Below, piece after piece: positions 13,001 to 24,500 of a stretch of DNA of 64,000 nt (its first letter is position 1; every line of letters starts with the position of its first letter). The notes below the pieces were generated by a model. The model made no database searches and was not told the origin of the DNA. It saw nothing but the letters and a program-made list of their open reading frames with translations. Source of the stretch: Lepidurus packardi. Its lineage: Eukaryota; Arthropoda; Branchiopoda; Notostraca; Triopsidae. A program made the position numbers and the translations under genes. The stretch covers positions 10,292,001 to 10,356,000 of the forward strand of contig JAKZAN010000005.1 of the NCBI GenBank assembly GCA_023053545.1, in the 5' to 3' direction.

Positions 13001-15120
13001 TTGTGCAGTAATCAAACTTTGAATGGCAGGAATACGTTTCTGGGTATAATTTTGAAACAGGAACCGACTAGTATGAAATCGTAAGAGGCTTAACCAACTA
13101 TAATCGCTTTAAAATAGTCAAATCCAGCTGAGGAATTATTTTCTGAAATTCTAGGCTTATCTATGCTTCAGCGAAGCAGAGAAAAGAAATCAAGTGACGG
13201 AAGTCTGCTTTGCGCTTTTCTTCCCACGTTCTAAACTTTTAAAAGCCAATCTTTGAACTGTTTGGCGAGCAATCAGCCAACGACGAGAGTTCGTACAGCG
13301 TGAAAAGTGTGCTGTTCTACCGTATATACTCCACACTAGAAAAGTTCCCTAATGGGAAGAATCCGCTCTCCGGTGCGAATCTCCCCCGAGAATGTCTTGT
13401 GTTTGCCCATTTGCCGACTTTTCCCACCTAACTTTAGTTCGTTTTCCAACTTACTGACAGCAACTGAAGAGCACCAGCACTTAAAAACTAAGGAAAGAAA
13501 CTACTACACCTCTTAATCAGTTCTTTTAGCTTGCCGTTACTGTCAATACTTGTCCTGGTTGTACAGTATAAAAATAGGTGTAGTAAACAGGACAAAAGTA
13601 GGGGTAGGGTTGCCATGGAAGATTCCAAGATTCAGAAAAAGAAAGATGTGTACTATATGTCAAGATATTGTTTCTCGGAGATGGGGCAACATCTCTTCAG
13701 AACGATTAAATGTCACTTGGGGGCTGTTTCCAGACTGTAGGCAGTAATCTTGAATGAAGGGGGCTAAGGTTTATGCTCGAAAGAAGGTTTGTGCCTAAGG
13801 GCTAAAAGATATTATTGATGGCTTTGTTTTCAAGGCCTTGTTGGAGAAAATGTACCAGGGAGAGAGGGTTTTAAGGATTTATTCATCATGCTGACAGTTT
13901 CCATCGACCCCATCGATGCCCACCCCAACCCCCTAATTCACCCTCTGGTGTCTGTATTAAAGTTGAAGCAAAAGCCAAGCCCAGTTTCACGCTTGACAAA
14001 TGAGCAGTCTTTCATTAAGTCTGAAAAGAAGGGGGACTAATGGGAGGAAGGAGAGTAAAATAAACCTCCCGTTTTACTACGCTGTCTTTATTTGGTTCCC
14101 TAAAGCAAGATACAAATTTGACATTTCTAATAGCGTCTTTTGACGTTCAGCTTTTCTTTGCTCGCCCTGAGATCATTCCGGGGTTCATCTGCTTTGAGTT
14201 TAGCGTCAAGAGAAGATAATTTTTGGATTTTTCTTACGCCTGTTGTGTAGAGTCTCAAACTTGTTTTTGATCTCGGGAAGTTTTTTTTGTATCTGTGAGC
14301 GGAATCAGCAGGTTTCGGCAATACTCCGTGCATGTACCTAAATTTACGCAAATGCGTAGCAATTATGGCTAAGTTAGAAAATCTGAGTGACGCATCACAC
14401 CCAGAAAACTAGGACCGGAAGTCTTTACATATATTACTGCGGTAAAGGTCATCACGTCGGTTAGTATTTGTGCATCCGCGAAGAAAATGATGATTGAAAA
14501 CATGTAAAACACGCCGTTTGTTTAGTAATTTGATTGTAAAACCCAGACACAAAAGGTCAAAAATTCCACGTCCCTTGCTGTTCATTTCGGGGATTTTTGT
14601 CTGGTTGTTCGAAGAAATAATTCATTACAACCTGTCGATTCAGGATTGGCTTGTTTGCGTATTATGTCGCAGCTGGATCAAAGCTATAAATTACTGGGTT
14701 AAATTACTGGTAAGGTTCTAATTAGGTAGCTTAGATTAAAGGCAAGGGCAATGCCTTTTGCTGGGCAAGTAATCCGTACGGAAAGGTAACATACAGGCGA
14801 TCCGCATATAGGAGTTACATGGAGTCACCAAATTGTCAGCTAACGCAGATTTTTGCACGTACTTGTAATTTAGTATTACACGTTACGTAATGAAATGCAG
14901 CAGTAAGGTTTAAGGCCAAATATGCTTATTCATAAATACAAAAACTTTTCTGTTGCATTCTTTTTTTAAAAGAGTTACACATAGGCAATGTTAAATTAAA
15001 CAAACTATGAGTTTTGCTAGGTTGACATAATATGCTATGAAACTAAAGGTAGATATTTTCAAAGTGAATCGTCAAAGATAGCATCATCTTTCTAAGGCAA
15101 CCGTCCCCTGAATGTTGAGT

Positions 15121-15290
15121 CTTGAATACCGCGATCTTGAGGTCTGCCACCTATTGATTCAAGACGGCAGAATTCAAGAAATCGAATCTCGAGTTCTTGA
15201 ATTTTGACATCTTGAATCTTGAAGATCTTCAGATCTGCCACCTGTTGATTCAAGACCATAGAATTCAAGAATTCAAGAAATTCGGAATTC
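15121..15290. repeat. ~90-bp tandem repeat rich in TTCAAG/CTTGAA
   Basis: Two copies (about 15121-15210 and 15211-15290) share CTTGAAT, then TCTGCCACCT, then TTGATTCAAGAC, then AGAATTCAAGAA. CTTGAA and TTCAAG are dense in both orientations, so single strands can fold. It lies just upstream of huntingtin. Confidence 0.7.
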
Positions 15291-15388
15291 AAGAAAAATT
15301 GAGTTCAAAGTCAGGATTCGGTTTTCGATGCAGTTCACGTGAGCAACCGACGCTATTCGAGAAATTGGTACTTTCTTAATATTTCATA

Positions 15389-15475
15389 AGAGCGCCTCTG
15401 CTGGCCGAAGCAGGGAACGTGTAGTTCCTAAAGAGCATCTCCAGTGGCCAAAGCACGAAACGTGTGGAACGTCTC
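15389..15475. repeat. 43-bp direct duplication in the huntingtin 5' flank
   Basis: AGAGCGCCTCTGCTGGCCGA at 15389 and AGAGCATCTCCAGTGGCCAA at 15432 are diverged copies, each running on to a G/C A(C/A) GAAACGTGT-type end. They lie 80-160 bp before the huntingtin ATG and may be within its promoter or 5' UTR. Confidence 0.6.
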
Positions 15476-15552
15476 CGCAGCAAAGGCATCGTTTAGTCGT
15501 TTCATAAATTTGTTTGTTATTAAGTGTTATTGTTGCGTGATAATTCGCCGAA

Positions 15553-18500
15553 ATGGCGTTATTTGAGAAAGTTACGAAAGCTTTAGACTCCTTAAAGCTA
15601 ACTTTGAGGATTGAAAACGTTTCAAAGTATGAAATTTATTTAGTAACGAAGTTACTCAATTTTCTTCATTCCTGCAATCTCAACTTTAATCTTTACTAAA
15701 TACAGGAAAAGAGACGTTAGTATCCAGTTTAATTATCTGGCCGATACCGTATGTTCGCCTTCGTTAAACGAACATAAACAGATAGCAGATTTGGTGGGCC
15801 CTGCTGTGGAGACTTTTTTGAGGTTTTGCGATGATCCAGACTCAGATATTCGTATGTTGGCTGATGAATGCCTTACGCGAGTCATTAAAGTAAATTTCAC
15901 ACCACCTTTATTTCAAATTCTAGTATTATTAATCAATAAATTCTGAAATTGAAGGCTTCCATGCTAAATTACAGCGGCAAAGTCCAAGTGGAACTGTGCA
16001 AACATATCAAACGCAATGGACCAACCAAAAGCTTGCGAATTGCTTTGACCAGATTTGCAGATCTCTGCCATCTCATCAGGTAAGCATTCTACTTGTCTTT
16101 CAGCCTTCTGAACATCAAATCAGTTTTTAAACAATTCTGGAATCTTCCAGAAAGTCATTTAAGCAAATAAATATTCTGGTATTTATTGATTTTAATATTA
16201 TTTTAACCTTTATTAATATCAGTTTACTCTCCACAGGCCCCAAAAGTGTCGAGCTTATTGGCTAAACATGTTGTCATGTATGATTGCAATGTCTCAGCGT
16301 ACTGAAGAGATTTTGTGGGAAACTCTCACGGTATTCGTGCAGAAAACATTTCCTATCTTAGGCCTCTTTGCGTTCGACAATGAAATCAAGGTGGATATCC
16401 CTTTTTAGTATCGGTTATACTCACCTTGAGTGCTTTTCAGAACCTTTTAAGAGCTTGGTTCCCAAACTTGAGCTCCACGTCCCCGACAATTCGTCGCTGC
16501 AACGCCGTTTGTATGGCAACTGCCGCCACTTATGGACGAAAACCTCAGCTCAGCGTCGCGTTGCTCGTCGAGCACTTGACAGGTTCTGACCTAGTAAACG
16601 GTTCCGAAATTATTTGATACTAAACTACGATATAAAACCTAGAACAACTCGCGTCAGCTGAACCCACATTACCCGTGCCACTGATCATGGGCTCGCTTCA
16701 ATGCCTACGACACGTTTTACCCCATATCAGTGTAATTAGCGATGACAATAATGGAGTGCCTCTCGGCAGGCTGCTCCAGGTAACCTATCTTCATCAGTTT
16801 TATGCTCCACATCGTCAAAGAACTTCCGGCTTTAGATGTATGAGCTGTGTATACACTTCTCGACGCATGCTGATCACAATGTGGTGACGTCGGCCTTGGA
16901 ATTACTGCTCCATTTACTCAAACTACCTTTGCCACTATGGCAGGAGAGTCTCTTAAGCCCCCAGGGCTTGTGTGGCAAGAGAATCGGGTCCGAACTGCCT
17001 GACAGCAAACCTCAATTGTCGTCGAAGCTCGCGAGTTTGCATATAAACGATTGTAGGGTCCAAATTGGTCTAAAACCGTACCTTTTGGATGTTTTCTTAG
17101 GCCAGTGGACCTTGGTTTCGACCCATAGCGAAGATAATATGCTTCTCCTGGAAGCGGATGTGGCTATTGTCCCTAGAGTCTCCATGGGAGCGAAACCCGA
17201 GGAGAGTGAAGAAGAAATTCAGCACGATTTATCGGAATTGGAGGATTTTATGATCAAATGCGATGAAATACCCAACATTTCATCACGGCAATCTACGTTG
17301 GATGGTAATTCTTATCAAAGTTGATTAAAAGGGTGGGTAATTCATATTTTTCTCTTTAGAAACCTTCATCGTGGAAGTCGAAAAGGAAGAAACAGGAACC
17401 GAGAGTGAGGGAAGGATGGTATATCATGTTGGGAGCTTATATGATCCTGAAGTGCCTCTTTTGTACACTTCACGACATCTTGTGGCGTATTTCTTGCTGG
17501 AAAACGATGGGAGCTTGGTGTCTGACCGTTTTGTGCGAGTCGCCCTCAAATCTTTAGCTTTGCAGGGCCTTTTGGCTGTTGCACAACTTCATCCAGACGT
17601 CTGGGGGTTGAGTTTGAAGCCTGACGAGACCCAAAGTGGCCCTTTCGTCAACCAGGTCTTGGATTACGCTGAACATACCGACCCACAACTCAGAGGACAC
17701 GTGATTCTCTGCGCTAGTCATATGCTGGCCAAATCTGCTTCTCCTGATCAACGAGGAAGGCTTGAGTCCTTAATTTCAGATGTAATTGTTCTATTTACTT
17801 CCAAGAAACCTAAACTATTTAATGATTTTTTTTTTCTTGAATTATGGCAGGGATTGAAGGATGGGGCAGCTTTTGTGGCCCGATCGGCTATACAAGGTCT
17901 AGGCTGCTGTTTAGGCACTTGTCTAGAGAACGGCAGACCAAATATTACTTTTCAGAATTTCCATGAGGTGGCGCAGAATCCATATTGGCTAGTCAGAGTG
18001 CGTATTTCTTAAGGGGGAAGCAAGGTTTCAAAATGAAAAAAATGTATCGTACAGAAGAGACCAAATGAAGGGTTCTGGCCGAAGAACCCCTATGTAACTT
18101 GACCAATGTAAATTAATCTGTGTACATTGTAAATTAACCACTGTGTAAATTAACCAAAGTATCTACAGACTCGTTTGAGCATTCAAGAAAGATAATCGCC
18201 GTCCCTTTGAGACCAGGGATCGAATTTCAAATTTTGAAATTCTGAGAAAAGGACGGAGCTATAGATAAGCTCCGCCCCTTGACTCCGAATTTAATTTTTT
18301 TGTCAAGATTTGAAATTTTGGCGTAAAGGGGCGGAGCTTATTGGCTAAATAATTAATTACTCGGTTAATATGCATAATTGACATTGGGGTTCTTCAGCCA
18401 GAACACTTCATTTGGTCTCTTCTATAACATAAACTTTTTCGTTCGAAATCTTACTTTTGAAACCTCTTGAGGAAACAATTTTATTTTGTTTTTTTAATTT

Positions 18501-21500
18501 TTTTTTTTTAATTTTTTTTTAATTTTTTTATTTTAAAAGGGAAATCTGTACTGAATGTTCTGAACTTAGGTCGAGTATTTGGAAGTGTTGAAGAGTTTAC
18601 TTTGGCCCGATATCCGTTTTTCCGAGCATTCCGGCTTTTATAGTATATCCTTGAAGAATGTGGAAGGATTATTAGGGGATGAGGACCCTCGTGTACGTCA
18701 AGCAGCTTGCGAATGCTTAGCCCAGTAAAGAAAACCGGATTGTGTTCGCCCTTTTTCGTTGATTTTAATGATTATACTCGATACCAGATTGGCATTGAGC
18801 GGCTCCCAAGCGCCCGTAATAGAAAAAACTCAAATTTTAATGAACGGCAAGAAGGAAAGTACTGTTCTACGTCCAGGGTTGCGGAATCTGGCTCAGCCTT
18901 TTACACATTTATATTCCATAGAATCGCCAGTCGTTTCTGATATGTTTAAGATTATGCAAACTACCGCATCAAAGCATTTGCTGGTAAATTTCAACAATTG
19001 TTTTGGATTTTTCGTCGTTTGGATTTTATGTATTTTCGTTGCCTGGCCTTTAGATTGGGTGTGTGCAAGCGTTGGCGCATTTGGCTCCTCTAGGGTTCAA
19101 ACTAGGTTCCGTGAATGAGCTGAAACTCATCTTAAATCTCATGACGAATTCTCCGTTGACGCACGACCTCACTGCGCACCAGTTCCTGCTCAAAACTACC
19201 GTATATTTCTTGGCTAACTTCGCCAGTTCCACAGAAACGGGCGTGAGACTGCCTCCTGATGTACGATCTCTCGTTGAGCCTTTGACTCAGCATACCATCC
19301 ACGTTCTGTACATTGTTCACTGGGTAGTTGAGAACTACCCGCCAGTCACCTCTCTCCCCACGTTAGCGAGTCGCGTTTTGCTTCCTTTGTCGCCCAACCG
19401 GCGCAAGTTGAGCAAAGCAGCCAGCGAAAAGGAAGAAGAGAAGAAACTCAAAGTCGTTCTGCAACCGCATTACATGAAACTCTTTGAAATCGCCAAACGC
19501 ACTTATGGGAGCTCCAAAGTACTAAAACTAAAAAATTTAATTTGAAAAATTTCGAAATTTCGTAAAAATAATCTTAATTTTCGAAATTGTTTCAAAACGG
19601 GAAATATTGGAAAAATTGGAACATTTTTCGAAATTTTCAAAATGTTCGAATGTTCAAATTTTCAGTTATTTTTCAGTTTATTTTCAGTATTATTTTCATT
19701 ATTATTTTCATCATCATTTTCAGTATTATTTTCAATATTATTTTTCAGTATTATTTTCAGTTTATTTTTTAATTTAAAGTCCGTTATCCTTCGTTTGTCT
19801 TTCATTTAGTTGCTCGTGGATGCGGCACAGGACAAATTCGCAGCTTGGGTGGAGAGTATTTTGGAGTTATTGGCTGCTCTCTTGGAATTGGTCGGATTGG
19901 AAGACGTGGGCAAATTAGCCGAGGATTTGCTGCTTTGCCTCAAAAGCTGTGTTGTTTCCCAACCCATGTTGAGCGTCAGCTGCACTCAACAAGTTCGAAA
20001 AGCAATTAATATGGTTTAAGTTGCAATCATTCTGGCTTTCTTTAGTTGTTAAAGAGTATTTTTGGTGCGAATTTGGCGGCTTGTAAGACTCCAAGCAGTT
20101 TGAGCCCGTCTTCACTGGTAATTGAGCCTGAAAGCGTTTATTCAATCCTATTCGAGCAAGTTAGAGCGAGTCAGCTTCTCAAGCCTAAATTGCCTCGAAG
20201 TTTGAGCTTGGTGAGCGACCGGACCGTGATGAGCTCGTATATTCGCATGTTTGAGCCTATGGTCATCAAGTCGTTAAAAGTAAATCCCAATTACTTTCAC
20301 CGGAAAAGTTGTTCAACGTCTGCAATTGCAGTTGTATACCATGAACAGCAGTACGTGCCTCCAAAAGCAAGTTTTGGAACTAGTGAGCCAATTAATCCAA
20401 CTCCACGTCAATTATTGTCTCCTGGACGCGGATTTGACCTTTTTCCATTTTGTTTTGCAGCAATTTGAGTTCCTCGACGAAGGATTCATCCCGTAAAAAA
20501 AGAAAAAAATCTCAAAAAATCGTCTTTCTTTACCATTTCCTCTTGGAACTAGATAGCTAACTCATTTCCCCCCCTTTAGAAAAGTGGAAACGCTCCTCCC
20601 TTCAATCTTCACGTTCTTGATTCTCTTATCTTACGAGAAGTACCATTCCAAAACCATTATTAATGTCCCTCGCATCATTCAACTCTATGGTAGTCTACTA
20701 GCGACTGGCAAGGATCCGATACAATACGGTAAGCTAAAGAAAAAACGAAATCAAATCAGATCGTAACTTCTGGGATCTGGTGCTTTATGAATTGGTGCAG
20801 TAATCCCTGCGCTGGGCCCCATCGTAAAAGACGTATTTGGCCGAACCAGTTATTTGGAAGACAAGAGCGAATTGGAAACGCAGCGCGAAGTACTCGTTTC
20901 GACCATGTTACGACTCATTATTCACCCCCAAGTATGTCATTTGATCCAGAGTTGTACGAAGGGGAGAGAAAAAGGTTTATTTTTTTTTTTTTTTTTTTTT
21001 TGTAATCCACAAAAGGTTTTTCCTTGGCTAAGGGTGGCACTCCAAGAATACCAGACAGAAGGAGGAGCGTGGGTGAGGCTCTCACAAGATTTGGTCAACG
21101 TGTTAATTCCAGCTTTAGTACGCGGCCAAGTTCTTCTGACTGGCGCTAAAGATACGCAGGTACTACTCGATTTGATAGAATCGGTGGCCCATACATGGGA
21201 CGTGGAGAGTCTCGTGCAGGGTGTTTTGGCCCCGCCTTCGACGCTGGTCGTGGACAAAGTAATTCCAAACAGCATTTTATGTAGGCGCAGGGAATTAACT
21301 TTTTGTCGGATTTGTAAAGGCCAATTTGGAGGTTTGGAGGACGTGGTTACTGAATAGGAGCGTTTTGGTGTACTTTTTGGGTCCTAAATTGACGGCGGAT
21401 GTAGGGAGGAAAGTTTGCAACGTGCCGCATTTTTCGTTGTGGAGCTCGGATTCCAAATTGGGTCCTTCGGATCCGCTCAACGCGTCCGAATCGCCTGTTA

Positions 21501-24500
21501 TGGTCCAAAACGCGTTGCTCAGGTAAGCTTGAAGGCAAAATTCAATTTTAAGGACACGGAAAGGCGTCCATTACAGGGCAGCTCGGTAGTTTGGGCTTCA
21601 TGGGTTTCGAAATTGAATTCCAGGAAGTTGGCGTAAAGCTATTTCATAAGAAATTTTTTTCTGAGAATTTCTGGTTAACTGAATTGATTCGTTTTTATTT
21701 ATTTATTTTTTGTTAGTGTGTGGTTGGAATTGATTACACTGAGTTTGGAATGCTTACAATTGGCGCAAGATGCCAATGATGCGTTGGCCCATGTCGTATT
21801 TCTACTCATGTCTGCGCTCAGTTCTGGGCAAAAAGGTAATGTTTGGTTCATGGAAAGTTTTCATGGCAAAGATAATGGGAATGGTGATGTTTGTTTCATG
21901 GGAAATGTTCATGGGAAAGCTAAAGGTAGTGTTTGGTTCATAGTAAAAGTAAATGGTAAGGTAATTGTATAGTAAGGTTAATAGTAAAGATAAAGTTAAT
22001 AGTAAAGGTAAAGTTAATAGTAAAGGTAACGTTTGGTTCATGATAAGGTAATGTTTAGCCCAGTTAGTTCAAAACCGAACGCCAGAAGAAATTCGGTTTG
22101 CTTTGTAAATGTTGAAAGATTGGTATTCCTTGTCGGAGTTGAGTGTTAAAATTGATATTTTTTTTTATTTTTCTGCCGTGAAGGATTTCTCAGTGACGCC
22201 TGGGAATCGGAGAATTCAAAAATTGATACCAATAGCAAATTAGCGATCGACGTCGCGGTTTTCCAGCCTTTAGTTGCAGTTTATTGGAGTCGGGTGATTC
22301 TAACAATGGGCGGCGATTGTTGGGAGTTTTTTGGCAAAGTCAGGCATCTGGGCGTTAGTTTGAACGCGTATATTGCGCAGTGCGGCGTTTTCGCAGTAAT
22401 TTGCAGCACGAAAGATTTTAAAGTAAAAACGTCGCCTATTTTTGCTCATCTTCTGATCCGAATGTACTTACAATGATGAAACAATTTAGGAAGAATTCCT
22501 AGACCGGCTACTGGATCACAAAGAATTTATTTTGGGTTTCATTGAAGAAGGTCCCGTGCAGCAATGCGTAGATTTCTTACACAAACAACCCGCGTCGAGT
22601 GTTCGACTCCTGCAAACATTTGCTCAGCTTAGTTTAACCAAGGTAAGAGTCCCTGGCTTGTGTTCACATGATCCCCAAAAGGAAATTTTCCGCCTTGTCT
22701 TCTTTAAGCGCGAAGATCTGCGTAAACTATGGCTAGCGACGCGAAACTGCCATCCTGGGCCTCAATGTCTCTCCAAATTACTATCTATAGCTATTGAGAA
22801 CATATTTCCACGTCATTTCTCCTGTTTGGGTTCCCAAGTCCACGCAAACTTATGTTGCGCAATTTCCGCGCTATCCGCCCCGTTTCTGCCGCCTGAAACC
22901 CTCAAGGCGACTTTAACCTCTCTCGAAATCTATAGGTAAAGCGTCAAATCTCTTTGCTTTCCTTCATCTGATGTTTGGTTTTGTCAAGTCCGTTATATGA
23001 CGAGCTTGCGCAATTGCTGTACTCATTGCACAAATCGCGCAGAAATTTGAATTTGGCGCCTGTGGATCTTCAGTTGTTTCGCGACTGGCTGGAATCTTCG
23101 TAAGGGAAACAATATTGAATCATGATTGAACAAACAAATGTCTCCTTTTTGTGCGGAGTACAGATTTGCGTATCCGACAGAATCCACAGTCGGCTGCACG
23201 ATATGGCCCGAAGCGATGCGTGGCCAAGAAGACCCTCGCTGGCTGGGATTATCTGTGTCTTGTCGTGATGGGGCAGTAGATTCTCTGCGCCAACGTTGGC
23301 GTGACTGCTTACACGAAGTAAAACGAAATAAAAAGAAAATAAAGATTGGAATGAATGTTTTTATCGTGAAGGCAAAGAGCATCAGCGAACTTAACCTTCG
23401 ACAAGTGGCAAGACTGGCCTATTCCTTGGATGTAGCTCTTGCGGCTAACAACTCTGTTGCCAAATTGATGGGGGTTGATCTGCAGGGGATTGCTGCTCAA
23501 TGTCTGCAAGTAATTCACGAACATCTCAAGGAATTCAACGGAATTAGTTGGAAACTTACCAAAAAAATCCAAGAAAATCATTGATAAATACGCAAAGAGA
23601 TTACTAAAAAAAAAGTATAAGAAATTACCAAAAGTAAAAGAAGAGAATATTCGAGAAAATTTGAAAAATTTCGTTGGATCAAAAAAGTGTAGATTGCATA
23701 AGTTTGTCTCGCTTATTAGTTCTTGCATGTTACGTGTTGGAGAGTGAAAGGGGACTTAGTCAATTCTCTTGGGCGGTGAAATTGATATTTTTTGTTTTCT
23801 TTTAATTCTTTTTGGGGTACAGTTGGCAGGTTTGGTCGTCTCCGAAAACGTGAAGTATGCTTGTCGATTCTTGTCGTGCGCGGAGAGAGCTTTTAAGCAA
23901 ACGCAATTACTGGACGAGCAGAATTGCGGGAAGGCACTCGAAGGCTTGTCACGAGTCGTGAGTTTTTTCAGTCCCATGACGAAGACGTCTTGCCCGACCG
24001 TCGATAAATCAGGTAAAACTCGGTTTAAGATATTTACCTTCCTCTTCTCCGTCTCTTATTTCCGGGAAAAGACAACTTACCTATCCTAACTTCCTTAACG
24101 TCCTTAACATCCTTACGTAAAGTTCCGGGAGAACTTCTAAAGAGCGAGAGAGAAATTATGGACATTGTGCCTTATTCGGTTTGCCAAGGGGTACCGTATT
24201 TCTGCCAAGAAATGGGTCGCGTCTGGTCCTGGGTGTGGCTGGACCATGCGGAGCATGCTGATTGTCCGGATGAACTAGTCTGGCACGTGCGAAGCATTGT
24301 TGTCAGCTTAGGCAAACACCCTCGCTTCAATTCGTACCTGAGAATGCCTCCTAGCGTGTTCACGGCAGAAATAGCCGGCCGACCCACCACAGACGGCGCA
24401 GTACTATTCCCCAGCGTGCATGTCAATCAGCTGTTAAAGAAACCGGCTTTGCAAGAGTTTATCTCGAGGTAAACCCAAGTTTTTTTCGTTCTTTTTCGGG

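Larger units (their letters stand above)
6797..15552. other. 8.7-kb gene-poor intergenic region
   Basis: No gene could be supported. Open frames at 8911-9262, 10886-11230 and 11302-12249 have no recognisable domain and overlap longer or similar frames on the other strand. The region holds two ~118-bp tandem copies (7024-7262), a hairpin (9384-9435), a TATA-like start region near 9928, and tandem repeats just before huntingtin. It may carry the distal promoter or a missing 5' exon of Dop1R1. Confidence 0.5.
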
